Shown here in pieces: positions 31,634-38,157 of a stretch of DNA of 38,157 nt. The number at the start of each line of letters is the position of its first letter. Within the stretch, counting starts at the first letter, position 1. The position numbers and the translations under genes are program-made. The stretch comes from an uncultured Lachnospiraceae bacterium (GTDB taxonomy: Bacteria > Bacillota > Clostridia > Lachnospirales > Lachnospiraceae), in NCBI GenBank assembly GCA_947624815.1, contig CANQME010000021.1, positions 1 through 38,157 on the forward strand. Direction: 5' to 3'. The notes below the pieces were generated by a model. That model was not told the DNA's origin and did not search any database. It saw only the letters and a program-made list of their open reading frames with translations.

Positions 31634-33022
31634 ATGGAAAAGACAATGGATAAGATCGTAGCGCTGGCGAAGTCCAGAGGGTTCGTCTATCCGGGCTCCG
31701 AGATCTACGGCGGCCTGGCGAATACCTGGGATTACGGCAATCTGGGCGTGGAGCTGAAGAACAATGTGAAGAAGGCATGGTGGCAGAAATTCGTTCAGGA
31801 GAGTCCCTACAACGTAGGCGTGGACTGCGCGATCCTGATGAATTCCCAGACCTGGGTGGCCAGCGGCCATCTGGGCGGGTTCTCGGATCCGCTGATGGAC
31901 TGCCGCGCCTGCCATGAGAGGTTCCGCGCGGACCAGCTGATCGAGAATTATATGAAGGAGAAGGGCATTGTTCCGGAGGAGGCCGTGGACGGCTGGACCC
32001 AGGAGCAGATGAAGCAGTACATCGAGGATCAGAATATCTGCTGTCCCAGCTGCGGCAAGCATGATTTCACCGATATCCGTCAGTTCAACCTGATGTTCAA
32101 GACCTTCCAGGGCGTGACGGAGGACGCGAAGAACACGGTCTATCTGCGGCCGGAGACGGCTCAGGGCATCTTCGTGAACTTCAAGAACGTCCAGAGGACG
32201 TCCCGCAAGAAGATTCCGTTCGGAATCGCCCAGATCGGCAAGTCCTTCCGCAATGAGATCACGCCGGGCAATTTCACGTTCCGTACCAGGGAATTTGAGC
32301 AGATGGAGCTGGAGTTCTTCTGCGAGCCGGATACGGATCTGGAGTGGTTCGCCTACTGGAAGCAGTTCTGCATCAGCTGGCTGCAGACTCTGGGCATTAA
32401 GCCGGAGGAGATGCGGGTGCGCGACCACGATCCGGCGGAGCTGGCCTTCTACAGCAAGGCCACGTCCGACATCGAGTTTCTGTTCCCATTCGGATGGGGC
32501 GAGCTCTGGGGGATTGCGGACCGTACCAATTACGACCTGACCCGTCATCAGGAGACGTCCGGTCAGGATCTGACCTATTTTGACGATACGAAGAATGAGA
32601 AATACATTCCCTTCGTCATCGAGCCGTCCCTGGGCGCCGATCGTGTGACGCTGGCGTTCCTCTGCGCGGCCTACGACGAGGAGGAGATCGGCGAGGGCGA
32701 CGTGCGCACGGTGCTTCATTTCCATCCGGCCATCGCTCCGGTGAAGGTGGGCGTGCTGCCGCTTTCAAAGAAGCTGAACGAAGGCGCGGAGAAGATCTAC
32801 ACCGATCTGTGCAGGTATTTCAGCTGTGAATTCGACGACCGCGGCAACATCGGCAAGCGCTACCGCCGCCAGGATGAGATCGGTACGCCGTTCTGCGTGA
32901 CCTATGATTTCGATTCCGAGAACGACCAGGCGGTGACGGTCCGCGACCGCGACACGATGGAGCAGGTTCGGGTGCCGATCGCGGAGCTTAAGGATTATCT
33001 GGAGGAGAGGATCCGGTTCTGA
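31634..33022 (+). CDS. glyS: Glycyl-tRNA synthetase (dimeric type)
   Basis: The 462-residue class II aminoacyl-tRNA synthetase starts [44 protein letters not shown] and shows motif 2 ([25 protein letters not shown]), motif 3 near [11 protein letters not shown] and the anticodon-binding C-terminal domain ([13 protein letters not shown]). It is the single-chain α2 form, not the α2β2 type. No T-box leader fits in the 43 bp before it, so control through a T-box at this site is not supported. A strong terminator follows 37 bp after the stop. Confidence 0.96.
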   Translation: MEKTMDKIVALAKSRGFVYPGSEIYGGLANTWDYGNLGVELKNNVKKAWWQKFVQESPYNVGVDCAILMNSQTWVASGHLGGFSDPLMDCRACHERFRADQLIENYMKEKGIVPEEAVDGWTQEQMKQYIEDQNICCPSCGKHDFTDIRQFNLMFKTFQGVTEDAKNTVYLRPETAQGIFVNFKNVQRTSRKKIPFGIAQIGKSFRNEITPGNFTFRTREFEQMELEFFCEPDTDLEWFAYWKQFCISWLQTLGIKPEEMRVRDHDPAELAFYSKATSDIEFLFPFGWGELWGIADRTNYDLTRHQETSGQDLTYFDDTKNEKYIPFVIEPSLGADRVTLAFLCAAYDEEEIGEGDVRTVLHFHPAIAPVKVGVLPLSKKLNEGAEKIYTDLCRYFSCEFDDRGNIGKRYRRQDEIGTPFCVTYDFDSENDQAVTVRDRDTMEQVRVPIAELKDYLEERIRF

Positions 33023-33058
33023 ACGGAACTGCCGGAATCACATCATTTCAGCGGCAGG

Positions 33059-33101
33059 AGCTGTCTGCCGGGCGAATAGCCCGGAGGGCAGCTTTTTTTT
33101 T
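33059..33101 (+). terminator. Strong intrinsic terminator after glyS
   Basis: AGCTGTCTGCCGGGC pairs with GCCCGGAGGGCAGCT (two G-U pairs, one mismatch) around GAATA, followed by a run of T residues. It ends the lipoprotein-glyS unit. Confidence 0.92.
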
Positions 33102-33171
33102 GAGAAATTCCTGCTTTCTGCATCCTATGTGTGTTCTGTCAGAACCGAAAAGAAATACCCGCAGATTTCTC

Positions 33172-33200
33172 TGTACAGAATGGAGTCTGTGCGGTAGAAT
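33172..33200 (+). promoter_or_regulatory. Weak candidate promoter for the small membrane protein
   Basis: TGTACA (33172-33177, 4 of 6) and TAGAAT (33195-33200, 5 of 6) are 17 bp apart between the glyS terminator and the next gene. Confidence 0.4.
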
Positions 33201-33269
33201 GGAGAAAAGCGTCTGCCATATCGGGTGCGTTCGCATGGAAGGACTGAACAGGGGAATCTGGAGGATCGG

Positions 33270-33623
33270 ATGAAGAATTCTGCATTTTCAGCGAGAAAAT
33301 CATGGAGAGATTATCGGAGGCGGGACCGGCGCCGCGCTTTTGACGCGCTGGTGCGGCGATTTTGCTATGGGGCGATCCTTCTGGAGGCGGCGCTGCTGTT
33401 TAGCCGGTACGGCGGAGAGGATTTCTTCGCGTTGCGCACGGAGAGCGAAAGCCGCCAGTGGGTGAGCCCGGCGGAGGACGGAAGCGGCGGTACCGTGGAG
33501 GAGATCTTGGGATTCCGTCTGCGGCTTCGCGACGGGGCCGTCGAGTTCTACCGGCAGGAAGAAGCAGTCGAAGTTGAGAAATCCCAAAGAAACTCTTGCT
33601 ATAATCCAGACGATACGCTATAA
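33270..33623 (+). CDS. Small hypothetical membrane protein
   Basis: The 117-residue protein is not recognised. It has a strongly basic N-terminus (SWRDYRRRDRRR), one predicted transmembrane segment (~32-48: FCYGAILLEAALLFSRY) and an acidic, probably extracellular C-terminal part (GGTVEEILGFRLRLRDGAVEFYRQEEAVEVE). Topology is inferred as N-in. The start at 33270 is preceded by CTGGAGG with a 5-nt gap, better than the in-frame ATG at 33225. Its TAA stop lies inside the -10 hexamer of the purC promoter. Alternative: a non-coding region, but SD, TM segment and size argue for a real gene. Confidence 0.6.
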   Translation: MKNSAFSARKSWRDYRRRDRRRAFDALVRRFCYGAILLEAALLFSRYGGEDFFALRTESESRQWVSPAEDGSGGTVEEILGFRLRLRDGAVEFYRQEEAVEVEKSQRNSCYNPDDTL

Positions 33624-33624
33624 T
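33596..33624 (+). promoter_or_regulatory. Promoter(s) of the pur genes overlapping the preceding coding end
   Basis: TTGCTA (33596-33601, 4 of 6) and TATAAT (33619-33624, perfect) are 17 bp apart. A second possible promoter is the extended -10 TGCTATAAT (hexamer 33600-33605). Start sites would be near 33612 or 33631, leaving a short purC leader without riboswitch-like structure. Confidence 0.7.
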
Positions 33625-33677
33625 GCTTCCATTGAGTTTTCTGTTACACTACGCACAAAAAGGACAGGTGGATACCC

Positions 33678-34385
33678 ATGGAAAAGAGAGAACAGTTATA
33701 CGAAGGCAAGGCAAAGAAGGTTTTCCTGACGGACGATCCGGATCTTCTGATCGTATCCTATAAGGACGATGCGACGGCGTTCGACGGACAGAAGAAGGGC
33801 ACGATCGTTGGCAAGGGCGCGATCAATAACCGCATGACCAACCATATTTTCAAGCTGCTGGAGAAGGAAGGCGTGCCGACCCATCTGGTAGAGGAGTTAA
33901 ACGACCGGGAGACCCTGGTGAAGAAGGTGGAGATCGTGCCGTTGGAGGTCATCATCCGCAATTTCTCCGCCGGAAGCTTCGCCAAGAAGCTGGGCATGGA
34001 AGAGGGCATTAAGCTGGCCTGCCCCACGCTGGAATTCAGCTATAAGAACGACGACCTGCATGATCCGTTCATCAACAGCTACTACGCGCTGGCCCTGAAC
34101 CTGGCGACGCAGGAGGAGATCGATGCGATCACGAAGTACGCGTTCACGGTCAATCGTGTGATGCAGGCGTATTTCGCAAGCCTCGGCATCGAGCTGATCG
34201 ACTTTAAGATCGAGTTCGGACGTTATCACGGACAGATCATCCTGGCCGACGAGGTGTCTCCGGATACCTGCAGGCTCTGGGATAAGGAGACCCACGAGAA
34301 GCTGGACAAGGACCGCTTCCGCCGGGATCTGGGCAATGTCGAGGACGCATACCAGGAAGTGTTCCGCAGGTTGGGAATTCAGTAG
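33678..34385 (+). CDS. purC: Phosphoribosylaminoimidazole-succinocarboxamide synthase
   Basis: This 235-residue ATP-dependent enzyme joins CAIR and aspartate to SAICAR in purine synthesis. It has the N-terminal [36 protein letters not shown] (substrate lid and nucleotide binding), [17 protein letters not shown] and the late [10 protein letters not shown]...[14 protein letters not shown] signature. Size is standard for the short bacterial form. AGGTGG supplies the SD. It is first of purC-purF-purB. The 86-bp gap to purF holds an 8-bp GC-rich stem (GCCGGGCC/GGCCCGGC) without a T-run. Confidence 0.96.
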   Translation: MEKREQLYEGKAKKVFLTDDPDLLIVSYKDDATAFDGQKKGTIVGKGAINNRMTNHIFKLLEKEGVPTHLVEELNDRETLVKKVEIVPLEVIIRNFSAGSFAKKLGMEEGIKLACPTLEFSYKNDDLHDPFINSYYALALNLATQEEIDAITKYAFTVNRVMQAYFASLGIELIDFKIEFGRYHGQIILADEVSPDTCRLWDKETHEKLDKDRFRRDLGNVEDAYQEVFRRLGIQ

Positions 34386-34391
34386 GAATAG

Positions 34392-34435
34392 GCCGGGCCG
34401 GCCTGAATCCGGAAGAAGACAGGCAGCGGCCCGGC
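34392..34435 (+). repeat. GC-rich inverted repeat between purC and purF
   Basis: GCCGGGCC (34392-34399) and GGCCCGGC (34428-34435) are perfect 8-bp arms around a 28-nt loop. No T-run follows, so it is more likely an mRNA structure than a terminator. Confidence 0.4.
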
Positions 34436-34471
34436 TAAGATCCGTCAGACAGACGAAGGTGGTATCAGACC

Positions 34472-35914
34472 ATGGAAATGGAAAATATCTGGAATTCGGA
34501 CGACAAGCTGCATGAGGAATGCGGTATTTTCGGAATGTATGATTTAGATGGTGGAGAGGTCGCCTCCACCATCTATTATGGTTTATTCGCCCTGCAGCAC
34601 CGGGGCCAGGAGAGCTGCGGCATCTCGGTCAGCGACACCGCGGGGCCCAAGCACGCGGTCCGGGTCCACAAGGGCATGGGGCTGTGCAACGAGGTATTCC
34701 TGCCGGAAACCCTGGAGGCGCTTCACGGCAATATCGGCGTGGGCCATGTGCGGTATTCCACGGCGGGAAGCAGTACCCGTGAGAACGCCCAGCCGCTGGT
34801 TCTTAATTACATAAAGGGCACTCTGGCCCTGGCTCATAACGGCAATCTGGTCAACGCGCCCCAGCTTCGAAGGGAGCTGGCGTATACGGGGGCTATTTTC
34901 CAGACGACCATCGATTCGGAGGTCATCGCTTACCTGATCGCCCGGGCCAGGATCGATTCGAAGAACGTCCAGGAGGCGGTGGCGAAGGCCATGGAGAAGC
35001 TGTCCGGCGCGTATTCGCTGGTGATCATGAGCCCGCGGAAGCTGATCGGCGCCAGAGATCCCTTCGGTTTTAAGCCCCTGTGCATCGGGAAGAAGGACAA
35101 CGCCTATATCCTGACCTCCGAGACCTGTGCGCTGGCCACCATCGGGGCGGAATTCATCCGCGACGTGGAGCCGGGCGAAGTGGTGGCGATCACGAAGGAC
35201 GGGATTGAGTCGAACCGCAGCATGTGCTTCGCGGATGCGAAGCGGCAGGCTCGGTGCGTATTCGAATACATCTATTTCGCCAGGCCGGACACGGTGTTCG
35301 ACGGCGTCAGCGTCTACCATTCCCGCATCTACGCGGGACGGTGCCTGGCCAAGGATTCGCCGGTGGACGCGGATCTGGTGGTAGGCGTGCCGGAGTCCGG
35401 CAACGCGGCCGCCCTCGGCTACGCCCTGGAATCGGGGATCCCCTACGGAACGGCCTTTGTGAAGAATACGTATGTGGGCCGGACCTTCATCAAGCCCAAG
35501 CAGAGCAACCGGGTCTCCGCGGTCCGGGTGAAGCTGAACGTCCTAAAGGAGGCCGTCGAGGGCAAGCGGGTCATCATGATCGACGACTCCATCGTCCGGG
35601 GCACCACCAGCCATCAGATCGTGCGGATGCTTCGGGAAGCGGGCGCCAGGGAAGTGCATGTGAAGGTCAGCGCGCCGCCGTTTCTCCATCCCTGCTACTT
35701 CGGCACCGATATCCCGTCGGAGGAACAGCTGATCGCTTACGGGAAGACGCTGGAGGAGATCCGCTTCCTGATCGGTGCGGATTCCCTGTCCTACCTGCGG
35801 GTGGAGCGCCTGAAGGAAATGGCCGAGGGACTGCCGATCTGCACCGCCTGCTTCACCGGCGACTACCCGATCGCCCCTCCCGAGGAGGATATAAGAGGGG
35901 ACTACACTGCGTAA
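34472..35914 (+). CDS. purF: Amidophosphoribosyltransferase (Fe-S type)
   Basis: The 480-residue enzyme commits PRPP to purine synthesis using glutamine. The N-terminal glutaminase nucleophile is Cys17 in LHEECGIFGMYD, exposed after removal of a 16-residue propeptide, as in B. subtilis PurF. The PRPP-binding loop is VIMIDDSIVRGTTS. Four cysteines positioned as in the 4Fe-4S PurF (ARCVFEYIYF, HPCYFGTDIP, ICTACFTGDYP) suggest an oxygen-sensitive structural cluster. It is likely feedback-inhibited by AMP/GMP, a family property. The ATG at 34472 follows AAGGTGG. It is 44 bp before purB. Confidence 0.96.
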   Translation: MEMENIWNSDDKLHEECGIFGMYDLDGGEVASTIYYGLFALQHRGQESCGISVSDTAGPKHAVRVHKGMGLCNEVFLPETLEALHGNIGVGHVRYSTAGSSTRENAQPLVLNYIKGTLALAHNGNLVNAPQLRRELAYTGAIFQTTIDSEVIAYLIARARIDSKNVQEAVAKAMEKLSGAYSLVIMSPRKLIGARDPFGFKPLCIGKKDNAYILTSETCALATIGAEFIRDVEPGEVVAITKDGIESNRSMCFADAKRQARCVFEYIYFARPDTVFDGVSVYHSRIYAGRCLAKDSPVDADLVVGVPESGNAAALGYALESGIPYGTAFVKNTYVGRTFIKPKQSNRVSAVRVKLNVLKEAVEGKRVIMIDDSIVRGTTSHQIVRMLREAGAREVHVKVSAPPFLHPCYFGTDIPSEEQLIAYGKTLEEIRFLIGADSLSYLRVERLKEMAEGLPICTACFTGDYPIAPPEEDIRGDYTA

Positions 35915-35958
35915 TTATAATCCCAACACAAACATAAACATCACACACGGAGGTTTCC

Positions 35959-37389
35959 ATGAACGACAGATACCAAAGTCCGCTTTCCGAGCGGTACGCC
36001 AGCAGGGAAATGCAGTACATCTTCTCCCCGGACAAGAAGTTCAGGACCTGGCGCAGACTCTGGATCGCTCTGGCGGAGACAGAGAAGGAGCTGGGCCTTC
36101 CCATCACCCAGGAGCAGATCGACGAGCTCAAGGCTCACCAGGACGATATTAACTACGACGTGGCGAAGGAGCGGGAGCGCCTGGTGCGCCACGACGTCAT
36201 GTCCCATGTCTACGCCTACGGACAGCAGTGTCCGAAGGCAAAGGGCATCATCCACCTGGGGGCCACCTCCTGCTATGTGGGCGACAATACCGACATCATC
36301 ATCATGACCGAGGCCCTGCGCCTGGTGCGCAGGAAGCTCTTAAACGTGATGGCGGAGCTGGCCGCGTTCGCGGAGCGGTATAAGGACCAGCCTACGCTGG
36401 CGTTTACCCATTTCCAGCCGGCCCAGCCCACCACCGTGGGGAAGCGGGCCACCCTGTGGCTCCACGACCTGTGCCTGGATCTGGAGGATCTGGATCATGT
36501 GCTGGGCAGCATGAAAATGCTGGGCTCCAAGGGAACCACCGGCACGCAGGCCAGCTTTCTGGAGCTGTTCGACGGCGATCATGAGAAATGCCGTCAGGCC
36601 GACCGGATGATCGCGCAGAAAATGGGGTTTGAGGAATGCTATCCGGTATCCGGACAGACCTATTCCCGCAAGGTCGATACGCGGGTGGTGAACGTCCTGG
36701 CCCAGATCGCCGTAAGCGCCCATAAATTCTCCAATGACATCCGCCTTCTCCAGCACCTGAAGGAGGTAGAGGAACCCTTCGAGAAGAACCAGATCGGCTC
36801 TTCCGCCATGGCCTACAAGCGGAATCCCATGCGCAGCGAGCGAATCGCGTCGCTGGCAGATTTCGTGATGAGCGACGTGATGAACCCGATGCTGGTGGCG
36901 TCCACCCAGTGGTTCGAGCGGACGCTGGACGATTCGGCCAACAAGCGGCTGAGCATTCCGGAGGGATTTCTGGCGGTGGACGGCATCCTGGATCTGTACC
37001 TGAACGTGGTGGACGGTCTGGTGGTGTATCCGAAGGTGATCGAGAAGCATTTCATGGCGGAGCTTCCGTTCATGGCCACCGAGAATATCATGATGGACGC
37101 GGTGAAGGCCGGAGGCGACCGGCAGGAGCTGCATGAGCGGATCCGGCAGCTGTCCATGGAGGCAGGCCGCAACGTCAAGGAGAAAGGACTCGACAATAAC
37201 CTTCTGGAGCTGATCGCGGCGGATCCGGCCTTCGGCCTTACGGCGGACGATCTCAGAAAGACCATGGAGCCGTCCCTGTATGTGGGGCGCGCGCCAAAGC
37301 AGGTGGAGGAATTCCTGGAGGAGATCGTAAAACCGGTTCTGGAGAAGAACAGGGACGTGCTGGGAATGAAAGCGGAGATCAACGTATAG
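35959..37389 (+). CDS. purB: Adenylosuccinate lyase
   Basis: The 476-residue enzyme cleaves SAICAR and adenylosuccinate to release fumarate, acting twice in purine synthesis. It belongs to the fumarase/aspartase superfamily; the signature is SSAMAYKRNPMRSE, and TSCYVGDNTDI, LAFTHFQPAQPTT and SKGTTGTQASF are further conserved blocks with catalytic histidine and serine. It has a strong SD (ACACGGAGG). The A/C-rich leader contains a TATAAT at 35916-35921 but no good -35, so it is most likely read from the purC promoter. The stop is followed at once by three Spo0A-box matches. Confidence 0.96.
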   Translation: MNDRYQSPLSERYASREMQYIFSPDKKFRTWRRLWIALAETEKELGLPITQEQIDELKAHQDDINYDVAKERERLVRHDVMSHVYAYGQQCPKAKGIIHLGATSCYVGDNTDIIIMTEALRLVRRKLLNVMAELAAFAERYKDQPTLAFTHFQPAQPTTVGKRATLWLHDLCLDLEDLDHVLGSMKMLGSKGTTGTQASFLELFDGDHEKCRQADRMIAQKMGFEECYPVSGQTYSRKVDTRVVNVLAQIAVSAHKFSNDIRLLQHLKEVEEPFEKNQIGSSAMAYKRNPMRSERIASLADFVMSDVMNPMLVASTQWFERTLDDSANKRLSIPEGFLAVDGILDLYLNVVDGLVVYPKVIEKHFMAELPFMATENIMMDAVKAGGDRQELHERIRQLSMEAGRNVKEKGLDNNLLELIAADPAFGLTADDLRKTMEPSLYVGRAPKQVEEFLEEIVKPVLEKNRDVLGMKAEINV

Positions 37390-37390
37390 G

Positions 37391-37420
37391 ATTTGTCGAA
37401 TTTTGTCGAAATTTGTCGAA
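37391..37420. promoter_or_regulatory. Three tandem Spo0A-box (0A box) matches spaced 10 bp
   Basis: TTTGTCGAA occurs at 37392-37400, 37402-37410 and 37412-37420, each fitting the 0A-box core TGTCGAA exactly. The 10-bp spacing puts the three sites on one face of the helix. They lie upstream of the promoter at 37436-37464, the position from which Spo0A~P regulates genes. No other such cluster was noticed in the window. Confidence 0.75.
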
Positions 37421-37435
37421 TTTCCTGCGCTGCGG

Positions 37436-37464
37436 TTGATTTTTCCTGTTTCTGTGGGTATACT
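37436..37464 (+). promoter_or_regulatory. Promoter for the downstream unknown gene
   Basis: TTGATT (37436-37441, 4 of 6) and TATACT (37459-37464, 5 of 6) are 17 bp apart, giving a start near 37471 and a 27-nt leader that contains AGGAGG. Confidence 0.7.
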
Positions 37465-37497
37465 TGTATTCATCTGACAGAGAGCAGGAGGACCCAA

Positions 37498-37953
37498 ATG
37501 GAAGATCAGGCGTATCCGGGAGCCGGCGACGGGCTCGAACAGAGGGACAGGCAGCTGGAGGAAAGACGGCATCAGGCATCGGAGCGGCTTAAGGACGCTA
37601 TCGCCAGGGAGCTGGCGGGGGAAAGCCCGGAGGAGACGAAGACCGGGACGCTGCTCTGGAACGTGCTGATCCTCTATCAGGACGTACCCTTTGTAACCTC
37701 GAAGAATCTGAAGTTTACATATTCAATCCGCGGTTACGAGATGTTCGTCAGCCGGAAGGACAAATCCATCACCCGTTCCACCGTGAATCTGGCCTTCGGC
37801 ATGGCGATGAAGCTTCTGCGCGAGGATCTGCCGGTCAGCGGCCCGAAGAAGCTGGGAACGTTCGGGGCCAGTTATCTGTACCCCATCTTCATACGCGTCG
37901 GCGTGATACCGGTCGAAAAGACGAAAAAGAGAAAGAAGCAGGAACCGTCATAG
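37498..37953 (+). CDS. Conserved-looking soluble protein of unknown function, putative Spo0A target
   Basis: I do not recognise this 151-residue protein. Residues 1-50 are predicted helical and charged (QLEERRHQASERLKDAIARELAGE); the core contains TGTLLWNVLILYQDVPFVTSKNLKFTY, GYEMFVSRKDKSITRSTVNLAFGMAMKL and a C-terminal LGTFGASYLYPIFIRVGVI, with a lysine-rich tail. There is no signal peptide or clear transmembrane helix. The start at 37498 follows AGGAGG; an in-frame start at 37393 lies inside the Spo0A-box array. It has its own promoter and terminator, so it is monocistronic. Its regulation by Spo0A is inferred from the boxes only. Confidence 0.7.
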   Translation: MEDQAYPGAGDGLEQRDRQLEERRHQASERLKDAIARELAGESPEETKTGTLLWNVLILYQDVPFVTSKNLKFTYSIRGYEMFVSRKDKSITRSTVNLAFGMAMKLLREDLPVSGPKKLGTFGASYLYPIFIRVGVIPVEKTKKRKKQEPS

Positions 37954-37960
37954 AACGGAA

Positions 37961-37992
37961 AGGGCAGGCCGCGGGGCCTGCCCTTCTTCTGT
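37961..37992 (+). terminator. Intrinsic terminator of the 37498 gene
   Basis: AGGGCAGGCC-GCGG-GGCCTGCCCT forms a perfect 10-bp stem followed by TCTTCTGTG. It lies 8 bp after the stop. Confidence 0.8.
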
Positions 37993-38029
37993 GCAGACCG
38001 GCTGCGGAAGCGGCGGAATGCAAGAAAAA

Positions 38030-38157
38030 TGAAAGGAAAAATTCTGTTAAATTTTAAAGTATCCTATCGCCAAGACTCTAAAACTCAACTTCCGAAGTGA
38101 AATGGGCTCTAACCCAGTAAATATGCGGGTTAGAGCCTGTCTGTCTGTATGGCTTAT
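38030..38157. other. Structured AT-rich non-coding region cut by the window edge
   Basis: The end of the window contains GGCTCTAACCC (38105-38115) and GGGTTAGAGCC (38127-38137), perfect 11-bp inverted repeats around an 11-nt loop, preceded by a small hairpin around ACTTCCGAAGT (about 38089-38099). No open frame is evident. It could be the edge of a mobile element, the start of a non-coding RNA or a CRISPR-associated region; the cut prevents a decision. Confidence 0.4.

Overview
This window looks like a chromosomal segment of a Gram-positive, moderately high-GC Firmicute, most likely of the Lachnospiraceae/Clostridia. Pointers are the HrcA/CIRCE-controlled hrcA-grpE-dnaK-dnaJ locus, the IreB-RuvX-DUF1292 trio, a TTG-initiated RNase J, the Bacillus-type Fe-S PurF, strong AGGAGG ribosome binding sites and Firmicute sigma-A-like promoters. 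Three tandem perfect Spo0A-box matches near the right end suggest a spore-former lineage. This is inference from gene content and order; no database was searched.

Layout. (1) 1-4.4 kb, accessory: an aldo/keto reductase with two ferredoxin-like cysteine clusters, a small single-pass membrane protein, a GNAT acetyltransferase, and two tandem paralogous secreted 3D-domain (cell-wall hydrolase-like) proteins on the minus strand. (2) 4.4-10.7 kb: heat-shock operon with a textbook promoter and perfect CIRCE operator, then dnaJ behind a strong hairpin, then proC. (3) 10.7-13.1 kb: a non-coding stretch with two hairpins and a degenerate 17-bp tandem repeat, then a self-promoted AAA ATPase. (4) 13.1-17.2 kb: prmA, rsmE, a cysteine desulfurase and thiI, a tightly spaced RNA/protein modification group in which the desulfurase probably feeds sulfur to ThiI. 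(5) 17.4-19.3 kb: a divergent pair, an HPr-like protein lacking the phosphorylated histidine and mtaB with an internally duplicated linker. (6) 19.4-30.7 kb: ireB, ruvX, DUF1292, fur-type regulator, rnj, a catalytic-domain-less MltG-like protein, an O-methyltransferase, a U32 peptidase, a YdcF-like protein, an M16C metallopeptidase, era and recO, closely packed on the plus strand. (7) 30.8-33.1 kb: a putative lipoprotein and glycyl-tRNA synthetase, ending in a strong terminator. (8) 33.2-38.2 kb: a small unknown membrane protein, purC-purF-purB, and an unknown protein whose promoter lies just behind the Spo0A boxes. The window ends in a structured AT-rich non-coding region cut off by the edge.

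Most of the window is housekeeping. The strongest items for a second look are the triple Spo0A-box array before an unrecognised gene, the 81-bp duplication in mtaB, the His-less HPr homolog, the 17-bp tandem repeat before the AAA ATPase, the dyad around the promoter of one 3D-domain gene, and the right-edge structured element. I did not find a convincing complete novel multi-gene system. There are no rRNA or tRNA genes, complete insertion sequences or CRISPR arrays that I can support.
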